A DNA stretch of 64,000 bases from Pseudorasbora parva (lineage: Eukaryota > Chordata > Actinopteri > Cypriniformes > Gobionidae): assembly GCF_024679245.1 (NCBI RefSeq), contig NC_090178.1, forward strand, positions 24,717,703-24,781,702, given 5' to 3'. The translations under genes and the position numbers were made by a program. Of the stretch, positions 1 through 10,802 are shown one piece after another. Every line of letters starts with the position of its first letter. The first letter of the stretch is position 1. The notes beneath the pieces were generated by a model, which was not told the DNA's origin, did no database searches, and saw only the letters and a list, made by a program, of their open reading frames with translations.

Positions 1-112
1 TTTTGCAGTTTTTGCCATTTCCAGACGTAGAAGCTACTTTAACAAACTCCACCTAGAGATTTAATCAGATCATCATCATGTTTTCACAGTCTAATCTAAA
101 GGCCATGGCGAG

Positions 113-608
113 GTTAAATTGTGAAGATCTTGAGTTTTCCCTGGAGGGCGTGCCCGTGGCGGCCTGACAAATTTGTTTTGCCATGAAACAGAAAGTTGTT
201 GTAACTCGGGCATACAATTTCCGATCTGCCCCAAACTTCACAGCTTTGATAAGAGTTCTGGCCTGAAGACATTTACATGACAATATTCAGTTACAGTCAT
301 AGCGCCGCCTGTGGGCAACAGGAAAGGCCATGTTTTACACAGTGATGAGTAGAACAACATGATATACGGTCGATCTAGTCTTAAGCCCTTGTTGATGTTA
401 AATTATTAAGATCTTAAGTTTTCAATGAAGGGTGTGTCCATGGCGGCCTGTCAAAGTATTGTTTCACCAGGACATAGGAAGCTGTTGTAAGTCAGGCATA
501 CAATGTCCGATCTGCCTCAAGCCTCACGTTTGATAAGAGTCCTGGCCTGAAGACATCTACATGCCAATATTAGTTAGTTATAGCGCCACCTGCTGGCAAC
601 AGGAAACT
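113..608. repeat. Internal 285-bp-spaced doublet of the array unit
   Basis: Bases 113-323 and 399-608 are diverged direct copies of one segment. Both run from gttaaatt through gatctgcc and cctgaagacat to the agcgccrcctg motif and a final ggcaacaggaaa. The doublet recurs in every array unit (around 2,656, 5,194 and 7,725). It looks like an old repeat duplicated before the whole unit was amplified. No coding signal is seen. Confidence 0.75.
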
Positions 609-778
609 GCATGCTCATAAAGTGCTATTCTTAAGAAATGATTCCTTGCACATAAGGGTCAGAGCTTTGTCATTTTAAATGGTTATTGTTTAAAACAGTG
701 TTCAGAGTTTACAGAAGGAAATTGAATACATTAATGTAGAATCTGATCAAATAAACCTAACAGTATCTTCCCTCCTAG

Positions 779-844
779 AGTTCTTCCCACAACTGATCCG
801 ACCGTTTCAACAACTTCTACAACTTCTACACCAAAACCTACTAT
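779..844 (+). CDS. Mini-exon 1: Thr/Ser/Pro-rich stalk exon of a mucin-like gene
   Basis: A 66-nt exon between a good acceptor (tcttccctcctag) and a perfect donor (gtaagt). It enters and leaves in phase 2: one base completes a codon, 21 full codons follow, then two bases remain. The full codons read VLPTTDPTVSTTS, a TTS repeat and TPKPT, about 75% Thr, Ser and Pro, typical of an O-glycosylated stalk. Joined to the next copy, the split codon is ATA (Ile), so tandem copies stay in one frame. Nothing else in the unit looks coding. The 5' part of the gene lies before the window. The exon call is inferred from splice sites, phase and conservation across six copies; the protein family is unknown. 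Confidence 0.68.
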
Positions 845-1619
845 GTAAGTCACAATCACATATGCTCAGATTTGTTTATGTGGATGGAAATAGTTGAAAG
901 AAATCCTACATTTATTTTTATTTTATGACGGCATGACTTTATTGTATTAAGCAATACTATTTGGGAGGCAATTCAAATGTAACGCAAATCATTTGCGAGA
1001 GCAAAAGCATTGACTTAATATTTTTCCTCATTTTATTTTCTTTCAATCTTCTATTTTTCAATCACAATGTCACTTTAGGGGCTCTGTAGAGATCACTGAC
1101 GTGACAATGAAGCGCGAAGCACCTTTTTTTGCATTTGACAAGATTTTAGCGAATGCAAATAGCTTATCGAGAGAACACAAATATCTTTGTGAGAGAACGC
1201 AGACGCTTTGGAAAATACTTTTTTCCTCACATCTCATATTTTTTTTCCACCACCATGTCCCTTTAGGGGCTCTGAAACAAAGTGTACTGAATAAAGACTG
1301 GTGGTTTAAAAGATGTTTTTGCACTCTCTCATTTATTACATTTTGGGCCACAGGCTATTTAATACTGAGCACCGATGGTGTGAGGACCCTATTGGAATTG
1401 CTCAGCCTATTATTATTATTCTTTTCCCCAAATTAATCGCTTTTTTGAAGGCCTAAAGATAGAAAACTCATGAAACTTTGCACATGCGTAAGAAGTGGTG
1501 CAAATTTACGGCTGATATGAGTTTCAGAATTAGACATGGCAAAATGGCTCAATAGCGCCGCCTATAACATTTTATTTAAAAACAATAAATCACTCAAAAC
1601 TGAAAATTTGATGTTTTTC

Positions 1620-1673
1620 CCCCAGGGCATGCAAGATGTAGGTGTGTTTGTTTCTTCAGTAGAACACAAATTA

Positions 1674-1707
<34 letters not shown>

Positions 1708-2371
1708 TCCGACCATTGCTGTATAATTCATGCCAATAGTTTTTTTTTTTTAAAATAGAGTTACTATGAGAGTAAAAAACACACAGACATAGTAATCTAT
1801 ATGAAACCCTGTGGCTCGCGGCGACACATTGATGTCTTAAGACACGAAACATTCGGTTTCAGCGAGAAACCGATCAGTATTTGGGTTATTTTTTTACCTA
1901 ATATCTAGTATTTCCAATGCCGTTACTTCCGCCGGAGAAGATCAAAACCCTGAGCGATCTTATATATAGATTCCTCATAGTGTCTGCATGGATGGCACGG
2001 ATTGGTCAAATGATGAATCTATGTAAATATATATCTATGATCGCGCCGGATTTTTGACTTTCTCCTGCGGAAGTAATGGCGTTGGGAATACTAGATGAGA
2101 TTCGTCTGATATGAGGTAAAAAAAAACAACAACACAAATGCTGATAGGTTTCTCGTAGAAACCGAACATTTCGTGTCTTAAGACATCAGTGTGTCACCGT
2201 GAGCCACAGGGTTTAATATGGATTAATATGTCTGTGTTTTTTTACTCTCATAGTGACTCTCATAGAAAACATCTCATTGACATGGATTATACAGCAACGG
2301 TTGGAGCTAAAAATCTTCATTTGTGTTCTACTAAAGAAACAAACGCACTTACATCTTGCATACCCTGGGGA
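1620..2371. repeat. Imperfect palindrome (fold-back MITE) in array unit 1
   Basis: Arms of roughly 350 bp (about 1,620-1,975 and 2,022-2,371) are inverted copies. The left arm starts cccagggcatgcaagatgta and the right arm ends with its complement, and the central loop is about 45 bp. A poly-T run lies in the left arm. The sequence just right of the palindrome (tttttgggtgaactaacact) resembles a common terminal motif of fish miniature transposons. It was probably a mobile element trapped in the intron and then copied with the array. Confidence 0.8.
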
Positions 2372-3323
2372 TAAGCAGGTCATTTTTGGGTGAACTAACA
2401 CTTTAAGCGCCGTTTGAGCTACATTAAATGTATGAGTATGAAATTCGGTAGAAACTATTAACCAATACCTACAAAAAAGACCCTGGGTGCAAAATATGAA
2501 AACCCAAAAGGAGGTCAAATATTTTAAATTTTCTCTGCGCTTTTTTGTCAGTTTTTGCCATTTCCAGACGTAGTAGCTACTTTAACAAACTCCACCTAGA
2601 GATTTAATCAGATCATCATCATGTTTTCACAGTCTAATCTAAAGGCCATGGCGGGGTTAAATTGTGAAGATCTTAAGTTTTCCCTGGAGAGCGTGCCCGT
2701 GGCGGCCTGACAAATTTGTTTTGCCATGAAACAGGAAGTTGTTGTAACTCGGGCATACAGATTCCGATCTGCCCCAAACTTCACAGCTTTGATAAGAGTT
2801 CTGGCCTGAAGACATTTACATGACAATATTCAGTTACAGTCATAGCGCCGCCTGTGGGCAACAGGAAAGGCCATGTTTTACACAGTGATGAGTAGAACAA
2901 CATGATATACGGTCGATCTAGTCTTAAGCCCTTGTTGATGTTAAATTATTAAGATCTTAAGTTTTCAATGAAGGGTGTGTCCATGGCGGCCTGTCAAAGT
3001 ATTATGTTTCACCAGGACATAGGAAGCTGTTGTAAGTCAGGCATACAATGTCCGATCTGCCTCAAGCCTCACGTTTGATAAGAGTCCTGGCCTGAAGAAA
3101 TCTACATGCCAATATTAGTTAGTTATAGCGCCACCTGCTGGCAACAGGAAACTGCATGCTCATAAAGTGCTATTCTTAAGAAATGATTCCTTGCACATAA
3201 GGGTCAGAGCTTTGTCATTTTAAATGGTTATTGTTTAAAACAAAGTTCAGAGTTTACAGAAGGAAATTGAATACATTAATGTAGAATCTGATCAAATAAA
3301 CCTAACAGTATCTTCCCTCCTAG

Positions 3324-3389
3324 AGTTCTTCCCACAACTGATCCGACCGTTTCAACAACTTCTACAACTTCTACACCAAAACCTACTAT
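3324..3389 (+). CDS. Mini-exon 2: Thr/Ser/Pro-rich stalk exon
   Basis: Second copy of the 66-nt phase-2 exon, with the same acceptor (ccctcctag) and donor (gtaagt) and the same peptide as mini-exon 1. It lies 2,545 bp downstream of that copy in the next array unit. Splicing to either neighbour keeps the frame. Near-identity of this unit with unit 1 indicates a recent duplication, so separate copies could differ in number between alleles or be skipped without breaking the frame. Confidence 0.68.
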
Positions 3390-4165
3390 GTAAGTCACAA
3401 TCACATATGCTCAGATTTGTTTATGTGGATGGAAATAGTTGAAAGAAATCCTACATTTATTTTTATTTTATGACGGCATGACTTTATTGTATTAAGCAAT
3501 ACTATTTGGGAGGCAATTCAAATGTAACGCAAATCATTTGCGAGAGCAAAAGCATTGACTTAATATTTTTCCTCATTTTATTTTCTTTCAATCTTCTATT
3601 TTTCAATCACAATGTCACTTTAGGGGCTCTGTAGAGATCACTGACGTGACAATGAAGCGCGAAGCACCTTTTTTTGCATTTGACAAGATTTTAGCGAATG
3701 CAAATAGCTTATCGAGAGAACACAAATATCTTTGTGAGAGAACGCAGACGCTTTGGAAAATACTTTTTTCCTCACATCTCATATTTTTTTTCCACCACCA
3801 TGTCCCTTTAGGGGCTCTGAAACAAAGTGTACTGAATAAAGACTGGTGGTTTAAAAGATGTTTTTGCACTCTCTCATTTATTACATTTTGGGCCACAGGC
3901 TATTTAATACTGAGCACCGATGGTGTGAGGACCCTATTGGAATTGCTCAGCCTATTATTATTATTCTTTTCCCCAAATTAATCGCTTTTTTGAAGGCCTA
4001 AAGATAGAAAACTCATGAAACTTTGCACATGCGTAAGAAGTGGTGCAAATTTACGGCTGATATGAGTTTCAGAATTAGACATGGCAAAATGGCTCAATAG
4101 CGCCACCTATAACATTTTATTTAAAAACAATAAATCACTCAAAACTGAAAATTTGATGTTTTTCC

Positions 4166-4908
4166 CCCAGGGCATGCAAGATGTAGGTGTGTTTGTTTCT
4201 TCAGTAGAACACAAATTAAGTTTTTTTTTTTTTTTTTTTTTTTAACTCCGACCATTGCTGTATAATGCATGTCAATAGTTTTTTTAAAAAAAATAGAGTT
4301 ACTATGAGAGTAAAAAACACACAGACATAGTAATCTATATGAAACCCTGTGGCTCGCGGCGACACATTGATGTCTTAAGACACGAAACATTCGGTTTCTG
4401 CGAGAAACCGATCAGTATTTGGGTTATTTTTTTACCTAATATCTAGTATTTCCAATGCCGTTACTTCCGCCGGAGAAGATCAAAACCCTGAGCGATCTTA
4501 TATATAGATTCCTCATAGTGTCTGCATGGATGGCACGGATTGGTCAAATGATGAATCTATGTAAATATATATCTATGATCGCGCCGGATTTTTGACTTTC
4601 TCCTGCGGAAGTAATGGCGTTGGGAATACTAGATGAGATTCGTCTGATATGAGGTAAAAAAAAACAACAACACAAATGCTGATAGGTTTCTCGTAGAAAC
4701 CGAACATTTCGTGTCTTAAGACATCAGTGTGTCACCGTGAGCCACAGGGTTTAATATGGATTAATATGTCTGTGTTTTTTTACTCTCATAGTGACTCTCA
4801 TAGAAAACATCTCATTGACATGGATTATACAGCAACGGTTGGAGCTAAAAATCTTCATTTGTGTTCTACTAAAGAAACAAACGCACTTACATCTTGCATA
4901 CCCTGGGG
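4166..4908. repeat. Imperfect palindrome in array unit 2
   Basis: Same inverted-repeat element as at 1,620-2,371, displaced by one array period. The poly-T run in the left arm differs in length, as expected for slippage. Confidence 0.8.
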
Positions 4909-5861
4909 ATAAGCAGGTCATTTTTGGGTGAACTAACACTTTAAGCGCCGTTCGAGCTACATTAAATGTATGAGTATGAAATTCGGTAGACACAATTAAC
5001 CAATACCTACAAAAAAGACCCTGGGTGCAAAATATGAAAACCCAAAAGGAGGTCAAATATTTTAAATTTTCTCTGCGCTTTTTTGTCAGTTTTTGCCATT
5101 TCCAGACGTAGTAGCTACTTTAACAAACTCCACCTAGAGATTTAATCAGATCATCATCATGTTTTCACAGTCTAATCTAAAGGCCATGGCGAGGTTAAAT
5201 TGTGAAGATCTTGAGTTTTCCCTGGAGGGCGTGCCCGTGGCGGCCTGACAAATTTGTTTTGCCATGAAACAGGAAGTTGTTGTAACTCGGGCATACAATT
5301 TCCGATCTGCCCCAAACTTCACAGCTTTGATAATAGTTCTGGCCTGAAGACATTTACATGACAATATTCAGTTACAGTCATAGTGCCGCCTGTGGGCAAC
5401 AGGAAAGGCCATGTTTTACACAGTGATGAGTAGAACAACATGATATACGGTCGATCTAGTCTTAAGCCCTTGTTGATGTTAAATTATTAAGATCTTAAGT
5501 TTTCAATGAAGGGTGTGTCCATGGCGGCCTGTCAAAGTATTATGTTTCACCAGGACATAGGAAGCTGTTGTAAGTCAGGCATACAATGTCCGATCTGCCT
5601 CAAGCCTCACGTTTGATAAGAGTCCTGGCCTGAAGACATCTACATGCCAATATTAGTTAGTTATAGCGCCACCTGCTGGCAACAGGAAACTGCATGCTCA
5701 TAAAGTGCTATTCTTAAGAAATGATTCCTTGCACATAAGGGTCAGAGCTTTGTCATTTTAAATGGTTATTGTTTAAAACAGTGTTCAGAGTTTACAGAAT
5801 GAAATTGAATACATTAATGTAGAATCTGATCAAAAAAACCTAACAGTATCTTCCCTCCTAG

Positions 5862-5927
5862 AGATCTTCCCACAACTGATCCGACCGTTTCAACAACTTC
5901 TACAACTTCTACACCAAAACCTACTAT
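5862..5927 (+). CDS. Mini-exon 3: Thr/Ser/Pro-rich stalk exon
   Basis: Third 66-nt phase-2 copy. One base change replaces the first full codon GTT by GAT (Val to Asp); the rest of the peptide matches the first two copies and remains open. The acceptor ccctcctag and donor gtaagt are intact. The substitution lies at the edge of the Thr-rich segment and should not affect a glycosylated stalk. Confidence 0.68.
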
Positions 5928-6703
5928 GTAAGTCACAATCACATATGCTCAGATTTGTTTATGTGGATGGAAATAGTTGAAAGAAATCCTACATTTATTT
6001 TTATTTTATGACGGCATGACTTTATTGTATTAAGCAATACTATTTGGGAGGCAAATCAAATGTAACGCAAATCTTTTGCGTGAGCAAAAGCATTGACTTA
6101 ATATTTTTCCTCATTTTATTTTCTTTCAATCTTCTATTTTTCAATCACAATGTCACTTTATGGGCTCTGTAGAGATCACTGACGTGACAATGAAGCGCGA
6201 AGCACCTTTTTTTGCATTTGACAAGATTTGAGCGAATGCAAATAGCTTATCGAGAGAACACAAATATCTTTGTGAGAGAACGCAGACGCTTTGGAAAATA
6301 CTTTTTTCCTCACATCTCATATTTTTTTTCCACCACCATGTCCCTTTAGGGGCTCTGAAACAAAGTGTACTGAATAAAGACTGGTGGTTTAAAAGATGTT
6401 TTTGCACTCTCTCATTGATTACATTTTGGGCCACAGGCTATTTAATACTGAGCACCGATGGTGTGAGGACCCTATTGGAATTGCTCAGCCTATTATTATT
6501 ATTCTTTTCCCCAAATTAATCGCTTTTTTGAAGGCCTAAAGATAGAAAACTCATGAAACTTTGCACACGCGTAAGAAGTGGTGCAAATTTACGGCTGATA
6601 TGAGTTTCAGAATTAGACATGGCAAAATGGCTCAATAGCGCCGCCTATAACATTTTATTTAAAAACAATAAATCACTCAAAACTGAAAATTTGATGTTTT
6701 TCC

Positions 6704-6756
6704 CCCAGGGCATGCAAGATGTAGGTGTGTTTGTTTCTTCAGTAGAACACAAATTA

Positions 6757-6792
<36 letters not shown>

Positions 6793-7434
6793 TCCGACCA
6801 TTGCTGTATAATGCATGTCAATAGTTTTTTTTTTTAAAAATAGAGTTACTATGAGAGTAAAAAACACACAGACATAGTAATCTATATGAAACCCTGTGGC
6901 TCGCGGCGACACATTGATGTCTTAAGACACGAAACATTCGGTTTCTGCGAGAAACCGATCAGTATTTGGGTTATTTTTTTACCTAATATCTAGTATTTCC
7001 AATGCCGTTACTTCCGCCGGAGAAGATCAAAACCCTGAGCGATCTTATATATAGATTCCTCATAGTGTCTGCATGGATGGCACGGATTGGTCAAATGATG
7101 AATCTATGCAAATATATATCTATGATCGCGCCGGATTTTTGACTTTCTCCTGCGGAAGTAATGGCGTTGGGAATACTAGATGAGATTCGTCTGATATGAG
7201 GTAAAAAAACAACAACACAAATGCTGATAGGTTTCTCGTAGAAACCGAACATTTCGTGTCTTGCCGTGAGCCACAGGGTTAAATATGGGTTAGTATGTCT
7301 GTGTTTTTTTACTCTAGTGACTCTCATAGAAAACATCTCATTGACATGGATTATACAGCAACAGTTGGAGCTAAAAATCTTCATTTGTGTTCTACTGAAG
7401 AAACAAACGCACTTACATCTTGCATACCCTGGGG
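6704..7434. repeat. Imperfect palindrome in array unit 3
   Basis: Third copy of the hairpin element. The right arm carries a small deletion near 7,260, where a stretch present in units 1 and 2 (taagacatcagtgtgtcac) is lost. Confidence 0.78.
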
Positions 7435-8397
7435 ATAAGCAGGTCATTTTTGGGTGAACTAACACTTTAAGCGCCGTTCGAGCTACATTAAATGTATGAG
7501 TATGAAATTCGGTAGACACAATTAACCAATACCTACAAAAAAGACCCTGGGTGCAAAATATGAAAACCCAAAAGGAGGTCAGATGTTTTAAATTTTCTCT
7601 GCAATTTTTTTGCAGTTTTTGCCATTTCCAGACGTAGTAGCTACTTTAACAAACTCCACCTAGAGATTTAATCAGATCATCATCATGTTTTCACAGTCTA
7701 ATCTAAAGGCCATGGCGAGGTTAAATTGTGAAGATCTTGAGTTTTCCCTGGAGGTCGTGCCCGTGGCGGCCTGACAATTTTGTTTTGCCATGAAACAGGA
7801 AGTTGTTGTAACTCGGGCATACAATTTCCGATCTGTCCCAAACTTCACAGCTTTGATAAGAGTTCTGGCCTGAAGACAACAATATTCAGTTACAGTCATA
7901 GCGCCGCCTGTGGGCAACAGGAAAGGCCATGTTTTACACAGTGATGAGTAGAACAACATGATATTCGGTCGATCTAGTCTTAAGCCCTTGTTGATGTTAA
8001 ATTGTTAAGATCTTAAGTTTTCAGTGAAGGGTGTGTCCATGGCGGCCTGTCAAAGTATTATGTTTCACCAGGACATAGGAAGCTGTTGTAAGTCAGGCAT
8101 ACAATGTCCGATCTGCCTCAAGCCTCACGTTTGATAAGAGTCCTGGCCTGAAGACATCTACATGCCAAAATTAGTTAGTTATAGTGCCACCTGCTGGCAA
8201 CAGGAAACTGCATGCTTTACACTGTAATCAAGTTCATAAAGTGCTATTCTTAAGAAATGATTCCTTGCACATAAGGGTCAGAGCTTTGTCATTTTAAATG
8301 GTTATTGTTTAAAACAGTGTTCAGAGTTTACAGAAGGAAATTGAATACATTGATGTAGAATCTGATCAAATAAACCTAACAGTATCTTCCCTCCTAG

Positions 8398-8454
8398 AGT
8401 TCTTCCCACAACTGATCCGACCGTTTCAACAACTTCTACACCAAAACCTACTAT
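8398..8454 (+). CDS. Mini-exon 4: shortened Thr/Ser/Pro-rich stalk exon
   Basis: Fourth copy, 57 nt long. It lacks one 9-nt acttctaca repeat relative to copies 1-3, a loss of exactly three codons that leaves phase 2 at both ends intact. The acceptor (ccctcctag) and donor (gtaagt) are conserved. It reads VLPTTDPTVSTTS then TPKPT. It sits in the most diverged full array unit, yet the reading frame and splice sites survive, which argues for a translated exon. Confidence 0.68.
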
Positions 8455-9230
8455 GTAAGTCACAAACACATATGCTCAGATTTGTTTATGTGGATTGAAA
8501 TAGTTGAAAGAAATCCTACATTTATTTTTATTTTATGACGGCATGACTTTATTGTATAAAGCAATAATATTTGGGAGGCAATTCAAATGTAACGCAAATC
8601 ATTTGCGAGAGCAAAAGCATTGACTTAATATTTTTCCTCATTTTATTTTCTTTCAATCTTCTATTTTTCAATCACAATGTCACTTTAGGGGCTCTGTAAA
8701 GATCACTGACGTGACAATGAAGCGCGAATCACCTTTTTTGCATTTGACAAGATTTGAGCGAATGCAAATAGCTTATCGAGAGAACACAAATATCTTTGTG
8801 AGAGAACGCAGACGCTTTGGAAAATACTTTTTTCCTCATATCTCATATTTTTTTTCCACCACCATGTCCCTTTAGGGGCTCTGAAACAAAGTGTACTGAA
8901 TAAAGACTGGTGGTTTAAAAGATGTTTTTGCACTCTCTCATTGATTTTTTTTTTTTTTGGCCACAGGCTATTTAATACTGAGCACCGATGGTGTGAGGAC
9001 CCTATTGGAATTGCTCAGCCTATTATTATTCTTTTCCCCAAATTAATCACTTTTTTGAAGGCCTAAACATAGAAAACTCATGAAACTTTGCACATGCGTA
9101 AGAAGTGGTGCAAATTTTCGGCTGATATGAGTTTCAGAATTAGACATGGCAAAATGGCTCAATAGCGCCGCCTATAACATTTTATTTAAAAACAATAAAT
9201 CACTCAAAACTGAAAATTTGATGTTTTTCC

Positions 9231-9557
9231 CCCAGGGCATGCACGATTTAGGTGTGTCAATAGGTTTTTTTTCTTCTATGAGAGTAAAAAACACACAGAG
9301 ATAGTAATCCATATGAAACCCCGTGGCTCGTGAAGACACATTGATGTCTTAAGACACGAAGCAATCGGTTTTTGCGAGAAACCGATCAGTATTTGGGTTA
9401 TTTTTTTACCTAATATCTAGTATTTCCAAACCCCGTTACTTCCGCCGGAGAAGATCAAAACCCTCCGTGATCATATATATCGATTCCTCATAGTGTCTGC
9501 ATGGATGGCACGGATTGGTCAAATGATGAATCTATGTAAATATATATCTATGATCGC
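9231..9557. repeat. Truncated palindrome remnant, array unit 4
   Basis: Only the left arm and loop of the hairpin element remain. The right arm is missing: sequence jumps near 9,557 straight into the intron just upstream of mini-exon 5. This deletion marks the 3' end of the array. Confidence 0.72.
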
Positions 9558-9636
9558 GAAAATCTGAAATCGTCTGAAATCTGATACATTAATATAGAAT
9601 CTGATAAAATTAACCTAACAGTATCTTCCCTCCTAG

Positions 9637-9687
9637 AGTTCTTCCCACAACTGATCCGACCGTTTCAACAACTTCAAAACCCACTAA
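9637..9687 (+). CDS. Mini-exon 5: last Thr/Ser/Pro-rich stalk exon, left gene
   Basis: A 51-nt phase-2 exon encoding VLPTTDPTVSTTSKPT, with acceptor ccctcctag and donor gtaagg. It differs from the array copies by its AAACCC 3' part and is closest to the single mini-exon of the right-hand paralogue (59,464-59,514), which has the same length and 3' end. It is probably the ancestral last stalk exon. Its two trailing bases AA join the T of the terminal exon at 18,973 to give AAT (Asn). The intron between them has been stretched to 9.3 kb by two transposon insertions. Confidence 0.7.
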
Positions 9688-9778
9688 GTAAGGCACAATC
9701 ACATATGGTCAGATTTTTTATGTGGATGGATATTGTTGAAAAACTTCTTACATTTATTTGTAATTTTTACTAAAACAT

Positions 9779-10160
9779 TGTTACGTCCCTCAGCTCTGGT
9801 GTTTGTTGCTACACGTGTTTGAGTGAGTTCATGCAGTGTGTGTCTCTTGATTGCAGATGAGCCACACCTGAGCGGAGCCTGTAGTAGCGCTATAAAAGAT
9901 TTCCTGGAGCATTTCAGGGGGCGCACACAGATCCTTGAGAGTCTGCACAACCGTGCTCACCTGCTGGCTTTGGTTGCCGTTCAGCCGTCCACCCAGTATA
10001 AAACGTTCCGTACTGATTGTTGTTTTTCTTTGTTTTTTTTTGTTAAACTACCTTTAAGGACCATTTTGTTAAATAAAATACCCCTACATTATTTTTGACA
10101 CGAGCTGGTTTGTGTGCGTCTCTCCTTCATGTTAAGGGTGGTGTCCGACCGCCCGTAACA
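9779..10160 (+). repeat. 5' LTR of the Gmr1-type element
   Basis: A 382-bp LTR starting TGTTACGTCC and ending CGCCCGTAACA. It has a TATA box (tataaaag) at 9,891 and a poly(A) signal AATAAA at 10,072, the usual promoter and processing signals of an LTR. It reads identically to the 3' LTR at 15,681-16,062. Confidence 0.95.
9891..9898 (+). promoter_or_regulatory. TATA box of the 5' LTR
   Basis: The motif tataaaag follows a GC-rich segment in the LTR and should set the retrotransposon RNA start a few tens of bases downstream. The same box in the 3' LTR (15,793) could drive read-out into the host intron. Confidence 0.6.
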
Positions 10161-10163
10161 TAT

Positions 10164-10181
10164 TGGAGGCTCGTCCGGGAT
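10164..10181 (+). other. Primer-binding site, tRNA-Pro-like
   Basis: Three bases after the 5' LTR, tggaggctcgtccgggat is an 18-base match, bar one base, to the proline-tRNA primer site familiar from vertebrate retroviruses (TGGGGGCTCGTCCGGGAT). It should prime minus-strand DNA synthesis. Assignment to tRNA-Pro is inferred from the pattern. Confidence 0.75.
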
Positions 10182-10802
10182 ATAGTTGATATAATCGGAC
10201 TTTAGTGTTAAATTGCGGAACTTCTGAAAGCTGCAACATTTTGGGTGAGTATTCTGGTGGGCAATTATGTTTGTCTGTTCATTTGTTTAGTCGAGGTTTA
10301 TTTTATTTTTGGTGGATATCTCAGGAGGGGGCACTCGGATGTCTCGAGCTGAGTAAGCCACTGAAGATACGAAGGTATTTAGGATTTTTTTTTGGTTTTG
10401 TGTGTAGGTAGTAAGAGTAGTGGGACAACATTTTGCCTATCAGAATACCTTTTGTTTAGTTGTATAGCCTGTGATATACTGTGGCATATTGCCTAATTTA
10501 GTGAGCGCCCGTCTTCGGATTATACGACGGTATTGAATACAATTTGTGGGTGGACATTAAAGTTTGTGGTCGTTTGTAGCCTATATTGTGCTTTTTGTTT
10601 GACCACTTTAGATATTCGCTACCTTGTACTGTAGCTTTGTAGCAGTTAAACTGCTTTGGTAAGTGTTCTCTTATTTTATATATATATATCTATATATAAT
10701 TTTTTTTTTTCTCCTTGACTTTGGTGCGCTCTTAAGCGTCCTTTTGCGGGGTTTTTTGATACTTTAATTCGGTGCGCGTTTTAACCATCGTTTCGTGTTA
10801 AA
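10182..10802 (+). other. Untranslated leader of the Gmr1-type element
   Basis: About 620 bp between the primer-binding site and the gag-pol ATG. It is T-rich, with a short TA run near 10,678-10,700. It presumably holds the packaging signal, but no motif can be identified by eye. Confidence 0.7.

Larger units (their letters stand above)
1..9560. repeat. 2.54-kb tandem array, four units
   Basis: Long head-to-tail repeat. The marker gtttttgccatttccagacg recurs at 8, 2,551, 5,089 and 7,615, giving periods of 2,543, 2,538 and 2,526 bp. Units 1-3 are nearly identical by eye. Unit 4 is more diverged and ends near 9,560, where a deletion joins it to a fifth, partial copy. The array is already under way at base 1, so its upstream extent is unknown. 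Each unit holds, in order, two copies of a ~210-bp segment, one small exon, an AT-rich stretch and a hairpin-forming inverted repeat. It is a host-gene segment amplified together with the elements inside its introns. Confidence 0.95.

Noticed and set aside
1070..1436. Overlapping 93- and 111-codon frames repeated in the array units
   Set aside because: They overlap on opposite strands, are T-rich or A-rich, lack splice or start context, and are broken in unit 4. Their conservation only reflects recent duplication.
1..9560. Array considered as a CRISPR-like or satellite locus
   Set aside because: Units are 2.5 kb and contain exons and transposon hairpins; it is a eukaryotic segmental tandem duplication.
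9823..10098. 91-codon frame in the LTRs
   Set aside because: Lies wholly in the LTR over the TATA box and poly(A) signal; no known LTR product and identical in both LTRs by descent.
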